The notes under the pieces are model-generated. The model saw nothing but the letters and a program-made list of their open reading frames with translations. It searched no databases and had not been told where the DNA came from. DNA of 13,386 bases from JBBIKU01 sp037445245. Its GTDB lineage: Bacteria; Chloroflexota; Anaerolineae; Anaerolineales; Anaerolineaceae. The DNA lies in the NCBI GenBank assembly GCA_037445245.1, contig JBBIKU010000062.1:1-13386 (forward strand), written 5' to 3'. This document shows positions 4,231 to 12,564 of the stretch, one piece after another. Made by a program: the position numbers and the translations under genes. Position 1 is the stretch's first letter. Every line of letters begins with the position of its first letter.

Positions 4231-6627
4231 CTACTCCAGGCTCACCCGGTGTGCACCGGCGCCTTCGACGGTGATCGTTTGCCCGTTGGAGAAGCTGACG
4301 ACAGTATCGCGGGTGTGGCGGGTGATACTCATTCCTTGATATTTTACCGTAATCGGAAACGGAAAGGGGTTCAACCCGTCCAGGATTACACTGTTCTTTC
4401 GTAATGCCTTTATGCCGGTCACTTGCAGGAACAATTCTAGCGGCGCCAGCCCGCGCAGGTGATTGCGTTCGCCCTCCGCCTGCGCGGTGAATGGGTGATA
4501 GTGTTCGTAAAAGGCGTTGGATTGCTTCAGCGAAGCGACAATGGCGTCCATTAATCGTGTCACCAGATCGGCGGCAGCTTGCCGGTAACCGTACGCCAGC
4601 AGCGCCTCCCCCATCAAACAATTCCAAGGGATGGATATGCGGCAGTAGGGGGCATTCATGGAAGACGGGTCGCAGGGCGCCAGTGCCAGCCCGTGCGTGG
4701 TGCGGTAACGGGGCAGCAGGTTTTTTTCGATCAACGCCCGGGCGCGCCTGGGTGAGGTGATCCCTGCCCACAACGGTAAAAACAGGGATAGATCTTGCGG
4801 GGTGTGATCGACCGTCGCCAACCAGCCCCGGTCCTGGTCGGTCAAGCCATTGACTTCCAGGCGTGTTAGTGATCGATAAAGATGCTCGGTAGTATAGTGG
4901 GCGCTTCCATTGTGCCAAACGAAGCGATTGAACGGAATTTTCTCAATGACCTGCCCTGCTATTCCCTTGCCGATTAGGGTCAGGGTAGTTGGACGGGTGG
5001 TTTGATCCTGTGTCTGCAAGTGGATCATCAAGCGTCGTTCGGCGGTGAAGGAGCGCTGTAAGGTGTATTCGCCGCTACCGTTGAACTGGTAAATCGGGAC
5101 GCCTTTCTGGCTTTTATGTGATTCGAAGTCGCGGTAACGGTAACTGTGCGAGGGCGGGTGCCAGCTATTTTCCACAGCTTTTTTCAGCCGGGAGGCGCTC
5201 TTTTCCAGCCAGACCACGCCGTCTTCAAGTCCGCATTGTCTGGCGATCTTCAACAGGCTGCGGCATTCGCGGTACAGCATGGCGGCAAGTGCGGGACTCT
5301 CTAGGGTGGAGATGGACACGCCTTGGTCACCCGGATAGCCTGTGCTGGTTATGGGGACGTCCTCGATGCCGGTTTGTTGGGGATGCTGCCATTCGGGAAG
5401 CCCGTCCTGGTCACGGTCATGTTCGCTGCCGAGCCAGAGGCGTAGGGACCGCCCCAGTTGGGGATAAAGCTCAGCCAGCCAATCGTGCTCAGATCGGTGC
5501 TGATCGATCTTCAACGCCAGCGATGCCAGCACCGGCTGCGCCAGCCACCGGCTGCGCTGACCCGCCAAACCGGGGCGCAGATCGATGAAACCGCTTTGTT
5601 CCTGTGTGCTGAGAAAGTTACGCAGCAAACCGGCGCATAAATCTGCGTTGCCGGGCAACAACAGCGAGGAAAGATAGTAAGCATCCAGCGGTGTATGTCC
5701 GCTCCAGAGGTGTTTGTGATCACGCCCATCGCCGCGGGCTGAGTAGCCGTCGTCCGGCTGGCGACTGAGGACGAAGCTGGGGTAGGGTAGCTCGTCGTTG
5801 GGGTTGAAGAAAAGTCCCTGCGCCACTTTTTGGGAAAGGGCGAAGGCAGCGTCCCAGTCGGCATCGCCGGTGTAAATTTCGAGCGTCTGGGCAGAATTTC
5901 GCAATTCGATGCGAGCAATTTCGGCGTCCAGCGGGCGGGTGGCGATGCGCTGTGCCAGTGCCAGTGAGGCGTCACGTTCGGCGAGGGCGGCAAACGCCCA
6001 GTTCAAACTGCGATGATTTCCGGGCATCAATTCCACCTCGACCGCCAGGGCGGGATAGGGTGAGGTAACCGCGTCAGGGTTGCCGCTTAGGATGCACACC
6101 GGGACGAGGCCAGCCGTTCTGCCGTATAACAAATTGCCCATGCCTAGAGGGGCGGCGGTGAATGGATCGCCGGGTGGCTGGGGATTGAGGAAAGCGCACC
6201 ATTCCAGCCTGAAGTTGAGCGGGCTATTGGTGCGATTGACCAGGGTGAGACGACCGCTTACACCGTGGGAATCGGGTACCCAGTATGTGGCGGTTATTTC
6301 CAAACCCAACCAGGGCATGGCGATGAAGCATAAATAATCAGGGTGAAAAGACCGCAAGGCGGGGGGCTGGTGGAATTTCTGGGGGTCGACGATGTTCCCT
6401 TGACTGCCACAAAAGCGGGGGAAAAGCCGCAACGACTTTGCTCGCAGTCCAAAGGTGGTCTGCAGACTCAGCGCCGGCGGCTGCCCCTGACCGATATTCA
6501 ATTCCCAAATGTGATCGTTGGTATAATCCGGCGAAGTGGAACGGGAGTCGGCTGCGATTGTCAGACTGAGCGGGTCTCCCTTGCGCAGGTTCCAGTTTCT
6601 CATGCGCTTCATTGTAAGGGCACTCAT
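4231..6627 (-). CDS. GH63/MGH1-like (alpha/alpha)6-barrel glycosidase
   Basis: From the ATG at 6627 the product is 798 aa with no signal peptide, so it is probably cytoplasmic. Residues about 15-240 look like a beta-sandwich, 250-740 a helical barrel, and the end a small beta tail. Barrel hallmarks include SGFIDLRPGLAGQRSRWLAQPV, the Asp-rich HDRDQDGLPEWQHP (404-416) typical of GH63/GH37-type clan GH-G enzymes, and FYEHYHPFTA with E708 as a likely catalytic base. The general acid is less clear: where relatives often show W-D, this protein has LWSGHTPLD, leaving D315 as a candidate. A beta-rich insertion lies at about 510-595 within the barrel. The substrate could be an alpha-glucoside, a mannosyl/glucosyl-glycerate type solute or another oligosaccharide; sequence alone does not decide. 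In-frame TTG (6639) and ATGs at 6612 and 6603 are alternative starts; none has a clear RBS. Confidence 0.78.
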   Translation of the reverse strand: MSALTMKRMRNWNLRKGDPLSLTIAADSRSTSPDYTNDHIWELNIGQGQPPALSLQTTFGLRAKSLRLFPRFCGSQGNIVDPQKFHQPPALRSFHPDYLCFIAMPWLGLEITATYWVPDSHGVSGRLTLVNRTNSPLNFRLEWCAFLNPQPPGDPFTAAPLGMGNLLYGRTAGLVPVCILSGNPDAVTSPYPALAVEVELMPGNHRSLNWAFAALAERDASLALAQRIATRPLDAEIARIELRNSAQTLEIYTGDADWDAAFALSQKVAQGLFFNPNDELPYPSFVLSRQPDDGYSARGDGRDHKHLWSGHTPLDAYYLSSLLLPGNADLCAGLLRNFLSTQEQSGFIDLRPGLAGQRSRWLAQPVLASLALKIDQHRSEHDWLAELYPQLGRSLRLWLGSEHDRDQDGLPEWQHPQQTGIEDVPITSTGYPGDQGVSISTLESPALAAMLYRECRSLLKIARQCGLEDGVVWLEKSASRLKKAVENSWHPPSHSYRYRDFESHKSQKGVPIYQFNGSGEYTLQRSFTAERRLMIHLQTQDQTTRPTTLTLIGKGIAGQVIEKIPFNRFVWHNGSAHYTTEHLYRSLTRLEVNGLTDQDRGWLATVDHTPQDLSLFLPLWAGITSPRRARALIEKNLLPRYRTTHGLALAPCDPSSMNAPYCRISIPWNCLMGEALLAYGYRQAAADLVTRLMDAIVASLKQSNAFYEHYHPFTAQAEGERNHLRGLAPLELFLQVTGIKALRKNSVILDGLNPFPFPITVKYQGMSITRHTRDTVVSFSNGQTITVEGAGAHRVSLE

Positions 6628-6704
6628 GGATTGGGTCAATTGTTTGGATGAACATGTCTACAAATGGCATGCTTCTTGCGATGAAACAAATAGGTGGTCA
6701 AAAT

Positions 6705-6762
6705 TATGCTAGAATAATGGCTTAAGGAAGGAAGAGAAGGAAGCTGGAAAAATGGTGATGGA
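6705..6762 (+). promoter_or_regulatory. Extended -10 promoter and leader of the PBP gene
   Basis: TAGAAT (6710-6715) is preceded by TG at 6707-6708, forming an extended -10 element. No good -35 is seen at the expected distance. The leader is purine-rich (repeated GGAAG at 6725-6745), and GGTGAT at 6754-6759 complements the 16S tail just before the ATG at 6763. The opposing glycosidase gene shares this 135-bp gap, but I find no convincing promoter for it. Confidence 0.45.
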
Positions 6763-9700
6763 ATGAACGAAGAGAACAAGAACGCCCGCCATGAGGCTGG
6801 AGCCGATGAGGAGAATCAAGGCTCCCGGCCTGAAGAAGCGCATCACAAGGCAGAGGATGCTGGCGAGCGCTTACGTCGTTTGATGGCTGCGGGTGAAGAG
6901 GAGGACGAGAGCGAAACACCGTCCGAATCAGCCGTTGAAGGCGCTGCGGTGCAAGGCGGCGAAGAAGGTGCAACAGATGGGGGGGAATACGGCGATGGTC
7001 ATCCTTTTCAGACCGAATTGCCGGAAGATAGCTGGATGCGTCACCCCACCGGTGACCCCACCCAAACCGGCGGCTGGTATGGCGATTTAGAGGCGGAGCC
7101 GCCGCAACCAACCACACCCTGGACAGCGCAGACGCGCGCCGCCACACCGCCGGGAGGCACGGATGAAGAACCGACCGTGCCGCCGTTACCGGCTGGTCAT
7201 GACCCGAGCGCTTTGCCCAACCGGGTGGAGGAGAATGATCCCAGCGCCACCCGCGTCACTCCGGCGGCGTATGCCGGGGGGAGAGCGCCGACAGGTCGAC
7301 CCGGCTCGCGATGGTCGAGCACCACCACCGCCGCTCGACCGGCTAGCACCCGCCCGGTGCAGTCGCCAACCCAGCGCCAGCCGACGCTAGCCGCGGCGAA
7401 ATCTGGCACACCGCGAGTGAATTGGAAGAGAACTTTTGGCTGCCTGTTACGGCTCGCGATTGCTTTTGTGTTCCTTGGAATGGCGGTGGTTTTGGCGTTT
7501 GTGTCTTTTGGTGTTTACCAGTATTTCATGATTGCTCGCACCTTGCCCAGCGTCGATGATCTGCGCAACCGGGCTTCGCAATTCGAGACCACCCGCATCC
7601 TCGACCGAAATGGGGACGTGCTGTACGAGATTCTCGACCCCACCGCTGGCAGGCGCACTTACGTCACGCTCGACAAGATTTCTCCGTATGTGGTGGCGGC
7701 GACGATCGCCACCGAGGACAAGGAATTTTATAATCACCCCGGTTATGACCCAGTGGCGATCATGCGCGCCCTGTGGGTAAATTACACTGTGGGTGAAACC
7801 GTTTCCGGTGCTTCGACCATCACCCAGCAGCTTGCCCGCAATTTGCTGTTTTCGCCTGAAGAACGCAGCGAGCGCACCAATCAGCGCAAAGCACGCGAGA
7901 TCGTTCTGGCTGCCGAGATCACCCGTCGTTACTCCAAAGATGAGATTCTGGAGCTGTATCTCAACGAGAACTATTACGGCAACATGGCGTACGGCATTCA
8001 GGCTGCCGCCGAGACATATTTTGGCACCAACGCTCAAAATCTGACCTTGAGCCAGGCTACCTTTCTTGCCGGCTTACCGCAAGCGCCGGCGGTGTATGAT
8101 ATTTTTACCAACCGCGCCGATACGCTGCGACGGCACAAGCAAGTATTGATCCTGACCTATCGTTTGAGTGAAGAACGCGGCTGCATCGAGGTCAGCAATA
8201 GCGTTCAGCCGGTGTGCGTTTCGGCGCCCGAAGCGGCAGCAGCGGCAACCGAGATCGAAGAATATGAATTCCAAAAACGGGTTGCCGAGATGCGCTTTCC
8301 GCACTGGGTGAACTATGTGCGCACGCTGTTGGAAGAGCGTTACGATGCGCAGACGATTTACCGCTCAGGATTTTCGGTCTACACCACCATTGACCCGGAA
8401 ATTCAGGAAATGGCGGAACGGATCGTGCGCGAACAGGTCGATCAATTGGTGGATCACCACGCGTCAAGTGGGGCGCTGGTTGCGATCAAGCCCTCCACTG
8501 GCGAGATTCTGGCCATGGTCGGCTCGGCAGATTTTCACAATGAGCGCATATCCGGACAGGTCAACATGGCGGTCAGCCCGCGGCAGCCGGGATCTTCGAT
8601 CAAGCCAATTACGTACGTCGCGGCGTTTGAAAAAGGCTGGACGCCGGCGACCCTGATCTGGGAAGTAGAAAGCGAATTCCCGCCCTCTGGTGAAGCCAGT
8701 GATCCCCGTCCGCCTTATAAGCCGGTGAATTACGATGAGCGTTTCCGCGGTCCGGTGCTGGTGCGCGATGCGCTCGCCAATTCGTACAATGTACCGGCAG
8801 TCAAAGCATTGCAATTCATTGGAATTTATGACGATCCTACCACCCCCTATCCCGACGGTTTTATCAAGATGGCGGAACGACTCGGCATCACCACGCTCAC
8901 CCGCCCGGATTACGGTCTCTCGCTGACGCTGGGCGGGGGCGAGGTCACGCTGCTCGATATGACCTCGGCATTCTCGGTCTTTGCCAACGGCGGACGGCGT
9001 CTCCCGACGGTGGCGATTACCCGCATCGAAGATTATCGCGGCGAGCTGGTCTACCAGTACGAGTATCCGGCGGGCAATCAGGTCATCCGTCCTGAACATG
9101 CTTACCTGATCAACTCCATCCTTTCGGACAACGCTGCCCGCACGCCCATGTTTGGTGCCAATTCGGTGCTCAATCTGCCGTTCACCGCTGCTGCCAAAAC
9201 CGGCACCACCAACGACTTCCGTGACAACTGGACGATGGGCTATACCCCCGATCTGACGGTGGGGGTATGGGTCGGCAACGCCGATTACACTCCGATGGTG
9301 AACACTACCGGATTAACCGGAGCGGCGCCGATCTGGTCCCAGTTCATGCAGGAAGCCGTACCGCATCTGACCAGCGGAAGCTATGCTCCCTTTGTCCGCC
9401 CAGCGGGGATTGTTGAAAAGATCATCTGTAGCGTCTCCGGCAGCGAACCCTCAGAATGGTGCCCTTCACAGAAGAGCGAGGTTTTTGCCTACGATCAATT
9501 CCCGTTGCCCAAGGAAGAGGACCTGTGGAAGAGAGTCCGCCTGGATACCTGGACCGGCTTTCTGGCTTCGCCTTACTGTTCGGATTTTGTGGAAGAAGTC
9601 TTCGCCTTGAACGTCACCGACGACCGCTGGGCGGTGCGCTGGTTGACCGAGACCAGTCAGGGGCGCGCCTGGACCGAGCGGATGGGTCTTTCTGATCCGG

Positions 9701-10158
9701 TTTTCTTTGTGCCGGAGCGGGAGTGCAAGGAAGGCGATCCGCAGCCGACGATCTATTTCGCCGGGCTTTCGGACGGACAGCGCATTACTTCCAGCCCGGT
9801 GGATGTGTACGCCGTGATTCACGCTGGCGAACATTTCAAAGAATATCGACTGGAATACGGTTTGGGAAACGACCCCTCGGATTGGAAGACGCTGGTGAAG
9901 AATCTGACCACCCAGCACACCCAGCCGGGCTTGATTCACGTTTGGGATGTCGAAAATGTTCGCGCTGGAACGGTTACGCTACGAATCTATCTCGAGAGCA
10001 CCGGCGATGGTTTTGCGGAACGACGCCTCCGCCTCGACATGCAAGTGCCCACACCGGTGCCCACCGTAACGCCGCTGCCGACTGAAACGCCCACCCCAAC
10101 CGTGACGCCGACCCCAACTGAAACCCCGCCGCCAACCCCCACGCCGCCTGATCCATAA
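6763..10158 (+). CDS. Class A penicillin-binding protein (PBP1A-type)
   Basis: This 1131-aa bifunctional enzyme polymerises glycan strands and cross-links peptidoglycan. Residues 1-223 are a long disordered cytoplasmic tail, acidic at first and then Pro/Thr/Arg-rich. One membrane helix spans about 226-255. The GT51 transglycosylase follows, with TEDKEFYNHPG (catalytic E318), GASTITQQLARNLL (349-362) and KAREIVLAAEI, where E379 is the second acidic position. The transpeptidase shows SSIK (nucleophile S611, K614), SYN (674-676) and KTGTTNDFRDNW (KTG 812-814). After the catalytic core come a Cys-bearing segment (C889, C900, C939, C988), a beta-rich domain at about 992-1095, and a terminal Thr/Pro run to the last residue. 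All catalytic motifs are intact. Both the N-terminal tail and C-terminal extension are long for the family. It is transcribed alone, divergent from the glycosidase and converging on the methyltransferase-like gene with only 19 bases between. Confidence 0.95.
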   Translation: MNEENKNARHEAGADEENQGSRPEEAHHKAEDAGERLRRLMAAGEEEDESETPSESAVEGAAVQGGEEGATDGGEYGDGHPFQTELPEDSWMRHPTGDPTQTGGWYGDLEAEPPQPTTPWTAQTRAATPPGGTDEEPTVPPLPAGHDPSALPNRVEENDPSATRVTPAAYAGGRAPTGRPGSRWSSTTTAARPASTRPVQSPTQRQPTLAAAKSGTPRVNWKRTFGCLLRLAIAFVFLGMAVVLAFVSFGVYQYFMIARTLPSVDDLRNRASQFETTRILDRNGDVLYEILDPTAGRRTYVTLDKISPYVVAATIATEDKEFYNHPGYDPVAIMRALWVNYTVGETVSGASTITQQLARNLLFSPEERSERTNQRKAREIVLAAEITRRYSKDEILELYLNENYYGNMAYGIQAAAETYFGTNAQNLTLSQATFLAGLPQAPAVYDIFTNRADTLRRHKQVLILTYRLSEERGCIEVSNSVQPVCVSAPEAAAAATEIEEYEFQKRVAEMRFPHWVNYVRTLLEERYDAQTIYRSGFSVYTTIDPEIQEMAERIVREQVDQLVDHHASSGALVAIKPSTGEILAMVGSADFHNERISGQVNMAVSPRQPGSSIKPITYVAAFEKGWTPATLIWEVESEFPPSGEASDPRPPYKPVNYDERFRGPVLVRDALANSYNVPAVKALQFIGIYDDPTTPYPDGFIKMAERLGITTLTRPDYGLSLTLGGGEVTLLDMTSAFSVFANGGRRLPTVAITRIEDYRGELVYQYEYPAGNQVIRPEHAYLINSILSDNAARTPMFGANSVLNLPFTAAAKTGTTNDFRDNWTMGYTPDLTVGVWVGNADYTPMVNTTGLTGAAPIWSQFMQEAVPHLTSGSYAPFVRPAGIVEKIICSVSGSEPSEWCPSQKSEVFAYDQFPLPKEEDLWKRVRLDTWTGFLASPYCSDFVEEVFALNVTDDRWAVRWLTETSQGRAWTERMGLSDPVFFVPERECKEGDPQPTIYFAGLSDGQRITSSPVDVYAVIHAGEHFKEYRLEYGLGNDPSDWKTLVKNLTTQHTQPGLIHVWDVENVRAGTVTLRIYLESTGDGFAERRLRLDMQVPTPVPTVTPLPTETPTPTVTPTPTETPPPTPTPPDP
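10048..10155 (+). repeat. Thr/Pro codon repeat ending the PBP gene
   Basis: The last 36 codons before the stop encode nearly pure Pro/Thr with a few Val, Glu and Leu. Nucleotide blocks of the type ACNCCNACC-CCAACTGAAAC recur. This is the extracytoplasmic end of the PBP, and it resembles in composition the stalk encoded at 1-78. Confidence 0.8.
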
Positions 10159-10177
10159 ACTCTCGATGCGGCGGCGG

Positions 10178-12400
10178 TCAACGGACCTCGAACATCTTCA
10201 TCTGGGTGGCGTCTTCCCAGCGCGGCGGGTCCTGTTCCAGTAATTCCTCCCACAAAGCCGCAGTCAGATCAGTTCGGTCGAACATGCGACGGACGTGGCG
10301 AAATTTAATGAATCGCCAGTTTTTTGCCGCAGCCTCAGCCAAGCGGGGATCGCGTTGGAGTTTGAACGCCAGCAGATTGGAACGGCTGCCGGGAATGACC
10401 AGCACGTTGCGCCTTGCGGGAAGCGCCGCGGGTGAGAAGAGCCATCGGCTGATGGCAGCGGTGACGCTGAACTGAAACTGGTAAACCGGCTTACCCGCGG
10501 CGTCTGACCAGCTCAGCGTACTTTCTCCGCCTGGATGGAAACCCAGCCTCTCACCGATTTTTTCCAGCCGCTGACGTGCCTTGTGAACATCGTTCTGGCG
10601 CGCTTCGAATCGCTCACGCTCTCGCAGACTCCAACGCGGGGGTGAATCCGATTCCAGGTTTGCGTAAGATTCCAGACAGGCAACCAACAGATCGTAATGA
10701 GGGGTCAACAATCCGGGAAAGGCGGCACACAGCGCCTGATCGAGCGCATGCAGGCTGATGAGGGGGTGTTCCAACAAGTATGCGATGATCCATCGCTCGA
10801 GGGCATCCGATAATGTATCGGCTTCAACCGCGGTGTCGTTTGTCAGCCACCACAGATAGCGGTCGCCTCGCTGGGTTTGCTGCTCGAAACGGCGCAACAA
10901 CGCACCCTCTTCGATGGTCTTCTCGATGTCCGATTGGACGGTGCTCAGGGTCTCGCCGGGAGGGCTGGCAAGGTTAACCCCGCCATCTTCGATGGCTGCC
11001 TGCAGGCAGGCGGCGTGGAGATGGTTATAGGGGCTGGGTTCTCTGCGTTGGATGAGCAAATCGCGAATGGCGGCATGATAGCCCTTGAAGGATTTCGATG
11101 AGGCTCGATCGGGTTTACCAGCCGGGTTGCACAGGTGAAGTTGGGCAATGGAATGTTCTGCCCTCAACGCCACGCCGTTCGGGGTTAAGCCGGCAGCGAG
11201 AGAGGCGAGCAGGGCGGCTGCCAGAAATCCCGGCTCAACTTCCGGCAGGATGAGGAAGTGGGACAAGCCGGGGCGGGTATTCTTGCCGATAGCACTCAAA
11301 AGGCTATAAAGAGCGTTGGTATGCCAACTCCAGTCGTATCGGCGTCGTTCGAGGGCGGCGCGCATCGGTTTGACTGCTTCGCGTCCCCACAACCAGCCAC
11401 ACCAGATGGCGGAAAGCGTCCAAAACGCCTGATTGGGACGCGGCAAGACGCTGAGGATTGCGCGGGGCTGCAACGCATCCGGGAGCGGCAGCAGTTGTTT
11501 GAGACGTCCGGGAAAGATGCAGACCCCCCCGCTTTGGGGAGGAAGAAGCGGATAACGGGTGCAGGGAAGGGTGGGGGTATCGACGCCCCACAGGCTTACG
11601 GCGTCTTCCAGAGCAATCCACAGGTTTCTTTCGCGGAATTGAGGCGGCGTCACTAACTGGCGCGGTCGGCTGCGACTGGAAGGGGGGGTTGCCCACAGTG
11701 TGTTGCCCTCATCGCAGGCGCTGAGCGCCAATGCCAGCAGTAGATTGCGGCGATCAGCGGCGAGTGGCAATCCTTCCACTCGGTTGATCAGGGTGATCAG
11801 AAAGTATAACGCCCGGTGCTGGTAGGCATGGAGCGCTTCCCGAGCGGTGTTGAAAATGGGATCGTTGCGAGGGGCAATCCGGCTCAACGCACGTGCCTGG
11901 TGCAGCTCGATATCCGCTTCGAGGACAGGATACTCGCCCTCGTTGCCGCAGTGTTTACACTGGTAAATGCGGGCGTAGGGATAATCCTGTCCGCGTTTCC
12001 ATAAGAAAACTTGGGCAATCACCGTTTGTTTGCAGGAATCACACTCGGTCTGGTAAAGTGATTGAAGGTGGGCTTCGAGACGCTCTTCTCCACGGCGGGT
12101 GGTTGCTAGGTCAGCCAGCGCAGCTTGAAAATCAGCTTTTTGGGGGGCATGACAGAGCACTTCGATGATGAGGGCGATGACCGGATTGTTGCAGGCAGCC
12201 AGGACGCGGCAGCCAGCACGGGCGGCTTCCAGCGCCAGGCTCGGGCTGGCACCTAATGGATCGAGCACCCATTCACCTGCCAGATGGTTTTGCTCCACCC
12301 ACAGCGGCGCCATGCCTGGCGGCAGCGGGGGAAGAAAACGCCCGAGCGGGATGGGTGGTGGCGGGGTGCTACCTGGCAGGAAGGCTGGTGGAGATTTCAT
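10178..12400 (-). CDS. DNA methyltransferase-like protein with zinc ribbon, probably inactive
   Basis: The 740-aa product resembles adenine-specific DNA methyltransferases of the DUF1156/large-MTase type. After a Pro-rich start, WVLDPLGASPSLALEAARAG (44-63) occupies the place of the SAM-binding motif I (usual form LDPFAGSGTTALEA), and ACNNPVIALI (69-78) that of the 'NDxNPVA' strand. A zinc ribbon follows (C120, C123, C148, C151). The catalytic DPPY motif appears replaced by SVLPRPNQAFW (317-327). Glycines of motif I, the acidic residue of the next strand and the DPPY core are all changed, so methylation activity is doubtful. The rest is largely helical, ending in a distinct module (about 630-705) with VLVIPGSRSNLLAFKLQRDP and WRFIKFRHVRRM. 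No restriction enzyme or defence gene is adjacent. The start ATG has a TATACT 12 bases upstream and no RBS. The frame is intact, so it is not a decaying gene. Confidence 0.6.
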   Translation of the reverse strand: MKSPPAFLPGSTPPPPIPLGRFLPPLPPGMAPLWVEQNHLAGEWVLDPLGASPSLALEAARAGCRVLAACNNPVIALIIEVLCHAPQKADFQAALADLATTRRGEERLEAHLQSLYQTECDSCKQTVIAQVFLWKRGQDYPYARIYQCKHCGNEGEYPVLEADIELHQARALSRIAPRNDPIFNTAREALHAYQHRALYFLITLINRVEGLPLAADRRNLLLALALSACDEGNTLWATPPSSRSRPRQLVTPPQFRERNLWIALEDAVSLWGVDTPTLPCTRYPLLPPQSGGVCIFPGRLKQLLPLPDALQPRAILSVLPRPNQAFWTLSAIWCGWLWGREAVKPMRAALERRRYDWSWHTNALYSLLSAIGKNTRPGLSHFLILPEVEPGFLAAALLASLAAGLTPNGVALRAEHSIAQLHLCNPAGKPDRASSKSFKGYHAAIRDLLIQRREPSPYNHLHAACLQAAIEDGGVNLASPPGETLSTVQSDIEKTIEEGALLRRFEQQTQRGDRYLWWLTNDTAVEADTLSDALERWIIAYLLEHPLISLHALDQALCAAFPGLLTPHYDLLVACLESYANLESDSPPRWSLRERERFEARQNDVHKARQRLEKIGERLGFHPGGESTLSWSDAAGKPVYQFQFSVTAAISRWLFSPAALPARRNVLVIPGSRSNLLAFKLQRDPRLAEAAAKNWRFIKFRHVRRMFDRTDLTAALWEELLEQDPPRWEDATQMKMFEVR

Positions 12401-12412
12401 GGTCTATTCAAG

Positions 12413-12418
12413 AGTATA
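12413..12418 (-). promoter_or_regulatory. Putative -10 box of the methyltransferase-like gene
   Basis: TATACT on the minus strand (12418-12413) matches the -10 consensus at five of six positions and lies 12 bases before the ATG at 12400. Transcription would start about six bases before the ATG, too close for a ribosome-binding site. The -35 candidate at 12441-12436 (TGGCAA) is poor. Confidence 0.4.
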
Positions 12419-12477
12419 ATGACACCGTTTGTAAATTGCCAGTCCCAATTTTTTTTGGGGATGCCATTGAAAGGGGT

Positions 12478-12526
12478 TGTAGCCGGGATCAACAACCTGA
12501 TTACAACAGGGGCGATCCCGGCTACA
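12478..12526. repeat. Perfect 13-bp inverted repeat hairpin
   Basis: TGTAGCCGGGATC (12478-12490) is exactly complementary in reverse to 12514-12526. The 23-nt loop can form an inner CCTG/CAGG stem. It lies 39 bases downstream of the TrpB stop on the minus strand and upstream of the methyltransferase-like gene. No U-run follows in either direction, so it is not a standard terminator. It could be a palindromic repeat element, a 3'-end stabiliser or a factor-dependent terminator. Confidence 0.7.
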
Positions 12527-12564
12527 GGGGTGCGCCGGCTAGCTGTAACCGACGCTTTTTTGCA

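Noticed and set aside
4178..4918. 246-aa minus-strand open frame
   Set aside because: It lies inside the glycosidase gene in another frame, is Arg/Pro/His-rich and shows no family motifs.
8464..9099. 211-aa minus-strand frame opposite the PBP transpeptidase domain
   Set aside because: It overlaps essential catalytic motifs of the PBP on the other strand and has no recognisable motif of its own.
10178..12400. Restriction-modification or phage-defence island
   Set aside because: The only support is the methyltransferase-like protein. Its catalytic motifs look altered and its neighbours are a PBP and TrpB, with no nuclease, helicase or mobile-element gene.
12444..12460. Terminator formed by CCCAA / TTGGG around a T-run
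   Set aside because: The stem is only 5 bp and AT-closed with the T-run in the loop rather than after it, so a functional terminator is unlikely.
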